In this document: piece after piece, positions 37,983 to 44,466 of the stretch
Position numbering within the stretch: position 1 is the stretch's first letter
Layout of the letters: every line of letters starts with the position of its first letter
Assembly (NCBI RefSeq): GCF_030297135.1
Contig: NZ_AP028065.1
Coordinates: forward strand, 2,232,001 to 2,296,000
Direction: 5' to 3'
Length of the DNA: 64,000 nt
Source of the DNA: Pseudoalteromonas apostichopi
GTDB taxonomy: Bacteria > Pseudomonadota > Gammaproteobacteria > Enterobacterales > Alteromonadaceae
The notes under the pieces: model-generated
Told to the model about the DNA's origin: nothing
Seen by the model: only the letters and a program-made list of their open reading frames with translations
Database searches by the model: none
Translations under genes and position numbers: made by a program

Positions 37983-39167
37983 ATGACCCAAGTAGACGTA
38001 ATTGTGATTGGCGCCGGTGCCGCAGGTTTGATGTGTGCTGCACAAGCAGGCTACCGTGGTCGCAATGTTACTGTGCTTGATATGGGCAAAAAGCCGGGCC
38101 GTAAAATATTAATCAGCGGCGGTGGTCGTTGTAACTTCACCAATGAAAACGCAAGCCCAGACAATTACTTGTGTGGCAATCCTCACTTTGTAAAATCGTG
38201 TTTAAGCCGTTATACCCAACATGACTTTATTGAGCTGGTGGACCGTCACGGTTTGGCTTATCACCATAAAACGCTGGGCCAGTTATTCTGCGATAACAGC
38301 GCACAAGATATCGTCGATATTCTTTTAACTGAGTGCGAGTGGGCGGGAGTTAACATAGCGCTGCGTAACGAAGTACTCAGTGTGACCAAAACAGATGCTG
38401 GTTATGAAGTTATTACCGAGCAAGACAGCTATCAATGCGAGTCGTTAGTTGTTGCATCCGGTGGGTTAACCATGCCTAAGCTCGGTGCAACACCAATTGG
38501 TTATAAAATTGCAGATCAATTTGGTTTAACAGTGTTACCAACCATGGCGGCATTAGTGCCATTTACTTTGCACCAGCACGATAAAGATCGCTTTGAAGGT
38601 TTATCGGGGATCAGTATTCCTTGTCTGGTTAGCAGTGAAGATGGCACCCAGTTCAAAGAGAACATCCTGTTTACTCACCGTGGCCTTTCGGGCCCAGCGA
38701 TTTTGCAAATCAGCTCTTTTTGGCGTGCAGGGCAAACTGTGTACATCAACTTGTTACCCGAGCTTGATTTAAAACAGCAGCTTGAGCAGTGGCGTCAAAG
38801 CCAAGGGCAAAAGTCACTAAAAAATACTCTTGCGACAATTTTACCAAAGCGTTTTGTTGAAATGCTGCACGACACCAAGGCTATTCCAGATTGCAATGTA
38901 AACCAGCTAAGCCATGCGCAAATCGACGCGTTACATGACTACGTTCATAATTGGCAAATTAAACCTAACGGCACAGAGGGTTATAGAACAGCCGAAGTAA
39001 CGCTTGGCGGTGTAGACACCGACGAGTTAAGCTCAAAAACCTTCGAAGCGAAAAAGTCACCGGGCCTTTATTTCATCGGCGAAGTAACCGATGTCACCGG
39101 CTGGTTAGGCGGCTACAACTTCCAATATGCTTGGAGCTGCGGCTTTGCAGCAGGGCAGTATTGTTGA
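37983..39167 (+). CDS. NAD(P)/FAD-dependent oxidoreductase (YhiN/HI0933 family)
   Basis: 394 residues. N-terminal FAD-binding VIGAGAAGLMCAAQAGYRG and the family-typical GKKPGRKILISGGGRCNFTN. The C-terminal AEVTLGGVDTDELSSKTFEA and TGWLGGYNFQYAWSCGF close the flavin site. E. coli YhiN belongs here; the physiological substrate is not known. The gene is the last conserved gene before the accessory region; heptamer repeats begin four bases after its stop. Confidence 0.92.
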   Translation: MTQVDVIVIGAGAAGLMCAAQAGYRGRNVTVLDMGKKPGRKILISGGGRCNFTNENASPDNYLCGNPHFVKSCLSRYTQHDFIELVDRHGLAYHHKTLGQLFCDNSAQDIVDILLTECEWAGVNIALRNEVLSVTKTDAGYEVITEQDSYQCESLVVASGGLTMPKLGATPIGYKIADQFGLTVLPTMAALVPFTLHQHDKDRFEGLSGISIPCLVSSEDGTQFKENILFTHRGLSGPAILQISSFWRAGQTVYINLLPELDLKQQLEQWRQSQGQKSLKNTLATILPKRFVEMLHDTKAIPDCNVNQLSHAQIDALHDYVHNWQIKPNGTEGYRTAEVTLGGVDTDELSSKTFEAKKSPGLYFIGEVTDVTGWLGGYNFQYAWSCGFAAGQYC

Positions 39168-39170
39168 TTT

Positions 39171-39201
39171 GAGTTGCTAGTTGCGAGTTGCAAGTTACTA
39201 G
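39171..39201. repeat. heptamer tandem repeat, (N)AGTTGC x4 (degenerate)
   Basis: GAGTTGC, TAGTTGC, GAGTTGC, AAGTTAC, TAG in direct succession with 7-base period, immediately after the YhiN-like gene. First of several intergenic heptamer arrays in this region. Confidence 0.75.
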
Positions 39202-39226
39202 GGGAAAGGTATTAGTGGTTATGGCA

Positions 39227-39254
39227 TAGGAGCTAGGCTCTAGGAGCTAGGTTA
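39227..39254. repeat. heptamer tandem repeat, TAGGAGC-type x4
   Basis: TAGGAGC, TAGGCTC, TAGGAGC, TAGGTTA: four units with 7-base period, 25 bases after the previous array. Confidence 0.75.
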
Positions 39255-39264
39255 GCACTTGCTT

Positions 39265-39286
39265 GTAGGTCGTGCTTTAGCGCGAG
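39265..39286 (+). repeat. REP-like half element
   Basis: GTAGGTCGTGCTTTAGCGCG forms a small GC-rich hairpin (CGTGC...GCGCG, imperfect) and starts with GTAGG, like one arm of the REP pair at 51631-51694. Confidence 0.5.
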
Positions 39287-39308
39287 GCTGTTATTAATGG
39301 AGTAATAG

Positions 39309-39407
39309 ATGAATAAAGTATATAAATTTTATCCAGAATATGAAGATGAATTTATTACTCCGATTGATACCTCAGAAACGAGTTTATTATTCTATGAACA
39401 GCTTTAA
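39309..39407 (+). pseudogene. 32-codon gene fragment with good start signal
   Basis: ATG 39309 follows a good RBS (TGGAG, eight bases upstream) and opens a 32-codon frame (MNKVYKFYPEYEDEFITPID, ending LLFYEQL). It ends inside the signal-peptide codons of the next gene, overlapping it by 14 bases. The compact Tyr/Glu-rich start looks like the N-terminus of a larger soluble protein cut off by a junction. It could also be a real leader peptide coupled to the gene at 39394. Confidence 0.45.
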
Positions 39408-40080
39408 AGCTTACTTAGTACTTTCTTTTCTACTGGTGATTACATCTCATTCGCATGCTGATGATGTTAGTTGGCAGTGGCAATCAGATTTGGAAAAAGC
39501 GATATTGAAAGCCGATACCTCAGTGCAAAATATAGAGCTTGGTTCTTACTGGGATACACGTTATAGGGCTGCTGTATTTTCTGTTGCAAACTTAATATCA
39601 ATCGGTTGGTCTAGTCGAGGGTTTAATCCAGAAATATACAACACGGTTTTGAATGATATTTGGAATAATACTAGTCAAAAGCACTTACTAAATGACAACT
39701 TAATTCGCTTATCTTCTCTAACGTGGAGGTTAAACCTTAAGAATAGATGCTTTGATGCTAACGTGAATAAAAGCCGTGCTCGTAAGTACATCATTAAAAT
39801 GATTAACTCGGATGAGAATGTTTTAAAGGATTCTGCAATCAGTGGGCTCGGGTTATTAGGCGAACGTGAAGATGTTGATATGTTGATTGAGCTATTGATT
39901 AACAATCAAAATACCTTTGTTGGATCTTCTGCATTAAGCTCTCTTTTGCTTGTTGAAGGTGATTACGCGCTAGAAATGCTTAGGACTAATATACAAAAAG
40001 TCTCCAATGATTCTCTAAAGCAGCAGATTAAGGAAGAGCTTAGTTTCATACGAGTCAGTGATGATAAGTGCGCTGAATAA
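39394..40080 (+). CDS. exported HEAT-repeat-like protein, accessory
   Basis: 228 residues from ATG 39394, which gives a signal peptide (MNSFKAYLVLSFLLVITSHS, cut before DDVSW). The frame is open 54 bases further upstream, but that would place charged residues before the signal. The mature part is helical with HEAT-like pairs (AISGLGLLGEREDVDMLIEL, ALSSLLLVEGDYALEMLRT). Two Cys residues (NRCFDAN and DDKCAE). First gene of the accessory array; no terminator of the shared type follows it, only a heptamer array. Function unknown; inhibitor or immunity roles are possible by context. Confidence 0.6.
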   Translation: MNSFKAYLVLSFLLVITSHSHADDVSWQWQSDLEKAILKADTSVQNIELGSYWDTRYRAAVFSVANLISIGWSSRGFNPEIYNTVLNDIWNNTSQKHLLNDNLIRLSSLTWRLNLKNRCFDANVNKSRARKYIIKMINSDENVLKDSAISGLGLLGEREDVDMLIELLINNQNTFVGSSALSSLLLVEGDYALEMLRTNIQKVSNDSLKQQIKEELSFIRVSDDKCAE

Positions 40081-40116
40081 AATCTATCGCATTCATAAAA
40101 AGTCAAACTATGCTGG

Positions 40117-40185
40117 TAGCACCTAGCACCTAGCACCTAGCACCTAGCACCTAGCACCTAGCACCTAGCACCTAAAACTAGCAAC
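40117..40185. repeat. heptamer tandem repeat, TAGCACC x8 plus degenerate units
   Basis: Eight perfect TAGCACC units (40117-40172), then TAAAAC and TAGCAAC. Each junction makes a CTAG, a tetramer usually rare in gammaproteobacteria. Confidence 0.95.
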
Positions 40186-40276
40186 TATAATGTTACCCAT
40201 TTATTTTTCATGCATATGATTGGCGATAAGTAGTTAAATAAAATCATTGGAGTTAAGCTAAATTATTTTCTGATGC

Positions 40277-40317
40277 CATGGGCGAGGTAGTGGCAAAAAG
40301 CAAGACCTGACACTATG
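40277..40317 (+). repeat. 41-bp leader hairpin repeat, copy A
   Basis: Begins CATGGGCGAGGTAGTGGC and ends ACCTGACACTATG; 34 of 41 positions match copy B at 41108-41148. Arms CATGGG..AGGT and ACCT..CTATG can pair around a GCAAAAAGCAA loop. It lies 19 bases before the start codon of the HEAT-like gene, so it is probably in its 5' UTR. Confidence 0.7.
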
Positions 40318-40336
40318 AGTTCTGGAGTAAAATGAT

Positions 40337-40984
40337 ATGACTAATATGCTGAACGTTTATATGGATGATATAGAAGTTATTAGTGATGAAACCGCACAAT
40401 CATTTGATAAGCTTAAAAAAGGTGTATTATCTGATGATAGTGAAATAAGAGAAAGATCATTTTCTAAATTGGCATGCTTTGAGTATACCGAAGAAATTAA
40501 AAATATTTTTAACAGAGGATTATTATATAGCGATGAACTTATTCGCTCTGATTGTATAGAATTTCTTGCTGAATTTGATTTACTTGATAATTTAGAAAAG
40601 ATTTGCGAATTATTAGATGACCCTAGCCATTATGTCGTTAATTCATGTGTAATTAGTCTAGCTGAGCTAAATTCTAAAAATGAAAAAGTTATTAAGCTTT
40701 TGATTAGTAAGTTAAAAGGTGGGAATCTTCAGAGTGGAACTGTTTTAAGAATTCACTATGCGTTATATAAACTTGATCCAACATACTCAATTGGGAACCT
40801 ATTAGTTTGCTATTCTGACTCCAGAGATTATCGAGATAGGTGTGCTATTTTAAACTTATTAGCAGAGGGAATCCGAGAAGAGGATATCCCTGTGATAAAA
40901 GAGAAGCTAGATAAAATTGTAAATCCTAATGATTTTAGATCTGTACTATTTAAATATGATGAACTTTTAGATTCATTAGATTGA
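40337..40984 (+). CDS. cytosolic HEAT-repeat-like protein, accessory
   Basis: 215 residues, acidic, no signal peptide, with at least four helical pairs (DDSEIRERSFSKLACF, SDELIRSDCIEFLAEFDLLD, DPSHYVVNSCVISLAELNSK, DYRDRCAILNLLAEGIREED). The HEAT-like fold suggests protein binding. RBS TGGAG, ATG 40337. Codon use is AT-rich with AGA arginines, unlike the flanking core genes, a sign of transfer. The gene is bracketed by leader copy A and a terminator shared with its neighbours. HEAT-like proteins occur among bacterial immunity proteins, but identity here is inference. Confidence 0.65.
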   Translation: MTNMLNVYMDDIEVISDETAQSFDKLKKGVLSDDSEIRERSFSKLACFEYTEEIKNIFNRGLLYSDELIRSDCIEFLAEFDLLDNLEKICELLDDPSHYVVNSCVISLAELNSKNEKVIKLLISKLKGGNLQSGTVLRIHYALYKLDPTYSIGNLLVCYSDSRDYRDRCAILNLLAEGIREEDIPVIKEKLDKIVNPNDFRSVLFKYDELLDSLD

Positions 40985-41009
40985 TCAGTGATTTCAATTT
41001 AAATCTAAA

Positions 41010-41036
41010 GCTTCGCTCTGGCGGGGCCTTGTTTTT
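41010..41036 (+). terminator. shared cassette terminator, copy 1
   Basis: GCTTCGC (41010-41016), TCTG loop, GCGGGGC (41021-41027) with two G-U pairs, then a T-rich tail. The same 18-base module follows the next two genes. Confidence 0.75.
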
Positions 41037-41107
41037 TCTAGCTGTGGTGGCTTGGATTTTGTTTTCAAGACTGGCTAAGCTGCTCAATGGAAAGAACCGC
41101 TTGCTGG

Positions 41108-41148
41108 CATGGGTGAGGTAGTGACAAAAAGCAAAACCTGCTCCCATG
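41108..41148 (+). repeat. 41-bp leader hairpin repeat, copy B
   Basis: Begins CATGGGTGAGGTAGTGAC and ends ACCTGCTCCCATG; the ends CATGGG and CCCATG are exact inverted repeats and AGGT/ACCT extend the stem. It lies 34 bases before the Imm33-like start codon; same place relative to the gene as copy A. Confidence 0.75.
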
Positions 41149-41182
41149 TGTTTGAAGCGCAGTAAAAGGAGCATGATTTATA

Positions 41183-41530
41183 ATGACTGAAATTACAAAA
41201 ACTCAAAGATTGGTATGTAATGAATTTAATGCTGACTTTGTATCATCTCCCGAAGATATGAAAGTTGGGATTTCTCGTAACGTCAAGCAAGGGGTTATTC
41301 CTATTAATGGACTAAGACACTCCCCTGAAGGAGATACAACAGGTTGGTACATTTGGGGTGGAGAAGAGTTTTCTGAAGAACCTGATTTTTTCGTTCCTCT
41401 TCATGTTGCTCATTTAGGTGAGTGGTGTCCTGATATCAAAAAGTATCTTGCGCTACCTCCGGGTTATAGGTTTTTAATCGCAGGAGATTATGTTGATGTT
41501 TGGTTTGATGAGTCTTTATTAAATATTTGA
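41183..41530 (+). CDS. Imm33/DUF2185-like protein, probable orphan immunity protein
   Basis: 115 residues, soluble, acidic. Features I associate with the DUF2185/Imm33 family: DTTGWYIWGGEEFSEEPDFF, PLHVAHLGEWCPDIKKYLAL and PPGYRFLIAGDYVDVWFDES. Members are found beside polymorphic-toxin genes or alone in polyimmunity loci. No toxin gene is in the window. RBS AAAAGGAG lies about 11 bases before ATG 41183. It has leader copy B upstream, and the shared terminator and the 32-bp hairpin downstream. Confidence 0.7.
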   Translation: MTEITKTQRLVCNEFNADFVSSPEDMKVGISRNVKQGVIPINGLRHSPEGDTTGWYIWGGEEFSEEPDFFVPLHVAHLGEWCPDIKKYLALPPGYRFLIAGDYVDVWFDESLLNI

Positions 41531-41550
41531 CGACATAGTTTGAATTCTAA

Positions 41551-41577
41551 GCTTCACACTCGCGGGGCTTTTTCTTG
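41551..41577 (+). terminator. shared cassette terminator, copy 2
   Basis: GCTTCACACTCGCGGGGC (41551-41568) can fold with GCTTC/GGGGC and is followed by TTTTTCTT. It aligns base for base with copies at 41010 and 42720. Confidence 0.7.
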
Positions 41578-41593
41578 TCGGGCATAAATGGGC

Positions 41594-41625
41594 TTTATTT
41601 TTGGCTGCTTTTGAAGCCAAAGGGG
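41594..41625 (+). repeat. 32-bp hairpin element, copy 1
   Basis: Starts TTTATTTTTGGCTGC and ends AAGCCAAAGGGG, with a perfect TTTGGCT/AGCCAAA stem. Identical over 32 bases to 42771-42802. A further, degenerate form of the terminator module follows at 41635-41656 (GCCTCAAACTTGTGAGC then Ts). The remaining 219 bases up to 41875 are AT-rich with no gene that I can support. Confidence 0.85.
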
Positions 41626-41875
41626 CCAACATTAGCCTCAAACTTGTGAGCTTTTTATTGTTTATTTTTAATTGTCCAAATTTCTACTCATCATTCATTT
41701 AAAAATTTTCAAAAGCACATAATTTTTTGATGAGCTGATTACTTACGGCATAATCATCATAAATGATGTTTATAGCGCATAATTTTAAGGAACCCATTTC
41801 CGTGCTCTTATTCCTCACTTTGTCAAACAGCAGAAACTGAGACACCACTGGTGTCGTTTATTTTACAATCAAAAG

Positions 41876-42703
41876 GTGATTATGAAAAAATTTATATATC
41901 AGCATCAAGGCTCGCTGCTAATTGACCTATTCGTTCTGGGGCTTGCACTAGATTATTTCTTAGCAATTGAACAATGGGTGTTAGTCGTTGCAGCGTTGGT
42001 TCTCATTATGGTAGGGGAAACTCTTTGTGAAAATGTAAAGTCTGAAATGATAGCCCTGCAAGAAATGAAAAAAGCTGAACTCGAAGAGCGAGAAAGGCAG
42101 AGTAAATTGATTCCCCATGAGCATAGGTTCTTGGAAACTCATAAGAGAAAAACTTATGGAGATGAGCCTGAAAACACTGTCATTGCAGAGCTTCGAAATA
42201 TGGAAGAACTAAGGCCAGCGCCTTTTTCAAATAAAACATTAATTGAGTGGGGCTTCTCATCAGATAACAAGTACGAATGCCCAGTACAATACAGTCAATA
42301 TAATAATGTTACGGGTGTTGACGAGTATGGCGATGTTCCTATAAAAAGAATTTTAGGTGCCTGCACAACAAATAATATGGCTACGGGCTCGGAAGAAGTG
42401 TTTGAACCAAATACTACATATAGAGGAACTCTTTTTAATTATCTTCATGGAGGAAACTTAAACCAAGAGTCACTAGGCTACTTTGAGGATGAAAATAGGG
42501 GGCATGAAGGAATGCCAGTTGAAAGAATTGGTAATGATCGTAAAACAAGATCTGATGGTGAATGGAGCTTTGTAAAATATGGCGACTATTACTTTTCTAA
42601 TCACGGCCATCAACGCACAGTTTTCGCAATGTATCATCTATTTCAGAAATACGGTGATGAAGCGGTAATTAAAAATGTTAAAATAACAAAGTATGCTTTC
42701 TAG
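41876..42703 (+). CDS. membrane-anchored accessory protein, unrecognised family
   Basis: 275 residues (the frame also opens an ATG at 41882). Two hydrophobic segments near the N-terminus (SLLIDLFVLGLALDYFLAI and VLVVAALVLIMVGETL), then a charged helix and a soluble C-terminal ~170 residues. The tail contains YYFSNHGHQRTVFAMYHLFQ followed by a beta-like VIKNVKITKY, reminiscent of the G-H-x-R active-site turn in ParB/sulfiredoxin-fold proteins. That is a weak resemblance only. RBS AAAGGTGATT. Ends with the shared terminator. It uses AGA/AGG codons more than core genes do. Function unknown. Confidence 0.6.
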   Translation: MIMKKFIYQHQGSLLIDLFVLGLALDYFLAIEQWVLVVAALVLIMVGETLCENVKSEMIALQEMKKAELEERERQSKLIPHEHRFLETHKRKTYGDEPENTVIAELRNMEELRPAPFSNKTLIEWGFSSDNKYECPVQYSQYNNVTGVDEYGDVPIKRILGACTTNNMATGSEEVFEPNTTYRGTLFNYLHGGNLNQESLGYFEDENRGHEGMPVERIGNDRKTRSDGEWSFVKYGDYYFSNHGHQRTVFAMYHLFQKYGDEAVIKNVKITKYAF

Positions 42704-42719
42704 ACAAAACAATAAAAAC

Positions 42720-42742
42720 GCCTCGCACTCGTGGGGCTTTTT
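42720..42742 (+). terminator. shared cassette terminator, copy 3
   Basis: GCCTCGC (42720-42726), loop ACTC, GTGGGGC (42731-42737) with two G-U pairs, then TTTTT. Confidence 0.8.
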
Positions 42743-42770
42743 GATACTTTCAAATCAATCAGCAAGGTGT

Positions 42771-42802
42771 TTTATTTTTGGCTGCTTTTGAAGCCAAAGG
42801 GG
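42771..42802 (+). repeat. 32-bp hairpin element, copy 2
   Basis: Identical to 41594-41625 over 32 bases, again about 50 bases after the shared terminator. Confidence 0.85.
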
Positions 42803-42853
42803 GGTTTATTCTTAATAAACAGTGACTCAATGAAGAAACTCGATATCTTATAT

Positions 42854-42916
42854 TTACGCCTAGCGCCTAGCGCCTAGCGCCTAGCGCCTAGCACCTAGCA
42901 CCTAGCACCTAGCACC
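42854..42916. repeat. heptamer tandem repeat, TAGCGCC x4 then TAGCACC x4
   Basis: TTACGCC, four TAGCGCC, four TAGCACC in one uninterrupted phase. The second half has the same unit as the array at 40117. The block order shows that a single-base variant was amplified. Confidence 0.95.
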
Positions 42917-42960
42917 TAAAATCAATACTTGCCGCCATAAATGACGCCCTACATAATTTT

Positions 42961-43044
42961 GATAGCTGATAGCTGATAGCTGATAGCTGATAGCTGATAG
43001 CTGATAGCTGATAGCTGATAGCTGATAGCTGATAGCTGATAGCT
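42961..43044. repeat. heptamer tandem repeat, GATAGCT x12
   Basis: Twelve perfect GATAGCT units, 84 bases, between the previous array and the PAS-GGDEF gene. Not a CRISPR: there are no spacers. Confidence 0.97.
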
Positions 43045-43105
43045 AATTTATAGTCTATTCTTTCATTTTGCTGAGTAGTAATAATGTATTGGACTCGAGT
43101 TGCCC

Positions 43106-44371
43106 ATGAAGCTTAACGACGCACAGATGTTTATTAACCCTGTTTATCGGTTAATAGAAATTACACCTATCCCCGTTACTGTTTCTTCGCCTAGCGGTAA
43201 ACTTGAATATGCAAACCCGGCACTAAAACAATTATTAGGTTATGAAGGCGATGAAGTGTACGCAGATGATGTTGTTATAACTCATGCTGATGACAGGGAG
43301 TTAAATAAAACTATTCGTGCCAAGCTTAATCAGTTCCCTGAGCAGCCATTACAAATCGAAAAGCGTTACAAGCATAAGCTTGGGCATTCTATTTATTGCC
43401 AGCTGAACATTGTCGCTGAGGTAGATAATGACGGTAATGTCGTTCGTTATATTTCACAGATAATTGATTTAACAACGGTCAATAAAGAGGCGGCAGCAGA
43501 TATTCTACTGACATATTTGGTTGATAAATCAAATGATGCCATGTTTATTGCAGACCCTCAGTTTGGTCAAATTCTTAACTGTAATCAATTAGCTTACAAG
43601 TGCTTAGGTTATGAAAAAGAAGAGCTACTAAAACTGACTGTGCCAGATATTAACCCAGACTATGATACGAATAGCAAATGGCTGGATAGGGTAGCGCGAA
43701 TAAAAGCCCAAGAAACCACTATTTTTGAGTCGTGCTTAAAACATAAAGATGGTCATACTTTTCCAACTGAAGTGAGTGTTTGTTATATCGACCATCAAGG
43801 AAAAAGTTATCTTCTCGCGATTGTGCGTGACATTTCAGCTCGAAAAAATAAAGAACAGGCGTTGATTGAGCTTGCTAACCTTGACCCGCTTACCCAATTA
43901 CCGAACCGTCGTTATCTAGAGCAATTATTGAATGATGTATTTAGTGAAAATGGTGATGTGTCTGAGGGAATGGGCTTTATTTATATCGATTTAGATGAGT
44001 TTAAACAAATCAACGATCAATATGGTCATGCAATAGGTGATGAAGTTTTAGTATGGGTTGCAAAGCAACTTCAAGCCGCCGTTAGAAGTACTGACTATGT
44101 AGTAAGAATGGGAGGCGATGAGTTTTTAGTGACTATATCAGGCGTAACTAATACGACGATTTTGAATCGCTTAGCTCATAAAATTGCGGCTCAGTTTACA
44201 AAACCATTTAGTTCTAAAGGTATATCAATTGAGGTTACAGCGAGTATAGGTGTGACAGCGCATTTTCTAGGAGATGGTGTGTACGCAGCGAACCAGTTAA
44301 TTGAAGAAGCCGATGCGGCTATGTACCAAGCTAAAAAGCAACCTGGAACAACCATTATTCACTTTAGCTAA
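43106..44371 (+). CDS. PAS-PAS-GGDEF diguanylate cyclase
   Basis: 421 residues from ATG 43106. Two PAS domains (about 14-130, with YANPALKQLLGYEGD; about 133-255, with ILNCNQLAYKCLGYEKEEL) and a GGDEF domain with an intact active site GGDEF at 335-339 and an inhibitory I-site RSTD at 326-329, correctly five residues upstream. No membrane segments, so a cytosolic c-di-GMP synthase with small-ligand or redox sensing. It is flanked by heptamer arrays on both sides and lies convergent to another diguanylate cyclase. Confidence 0.93.
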   Translation: MKLNDAQMFINPVYRLIEITPIPVTVSSPSGKLEYANPALKQLLGYEGDEVYADDVVITHADDRELNKTIRAKLNQFPEQPLQIEKRYKHKLGHSIYCQLNIVAEVDNDGNVVRYISQIIDLTTVNKEAAADILLTYLVDKSNDAMFIADPQFGQILNCNQLAYKCLGYEKEELLKLTVPDINPDYDTNSKWLDRVARIKAQETTIFESCLKHKDGHTFPTEVSVCYIDHQGKSYLLAIVRDISARKNKEQALIELANLDPLTQLPNRRYLEQLLNDVFSENGDVSEGMGFIYIDLDEFKQINDQYGHAIGDEVLVWVAKQLQAAVRSTDYVVRMGGDEFLVTISGVTNTTILNRLAHKIAAQFTKPFSSKGISIEVTASIGVTAHFLGDGVYAANQLIEEADAAMYQAKKQPGTTIIHFS

Positions 44372-44394
44372 TCGTTTTAAAGCCTTAAGTTACT

Positions 44395-44457
44395 TTGAAA
44401 CTTGAAACTTGAAACTTGAAACTTGAAACTTGAAACTTGAAACTTGAAACTTGAAAC
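44395..44457. repeat. heptamer tandem repeat, TTGAAAC x9
   Basis: Nine perfect TTGAAAC units filling most of the 95-base gap between two convergent diguanylate cyclase genes. Confidence 0.97.
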
Positions 44458-44466
44458 TTTTCCCGT

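Noticed and set aside
41690..41810. dif/Xer-like sites (CATAATTTT, GGCATAATCATCATAAATG, GCGCATAATTTT)
   Set aside because: XerC-like GCATAA half-sites occur, but no matching XerD arm (TTATGTTAAAT-like) with a 6-base spacer.
42961..43044. Possible CRISPR array (regular repeats)
   Set aside because: The units are 7 bases with no spacers and no cas genes are near; it is a simple tandem repeat.
39168..43105. Integron-like cassette array
   Set aside because: No integrase gene in the window and no consistent attC core pairs (GTTRRRY with RYYYAAC); one lone GTTAAGC at 40253 has no partner.
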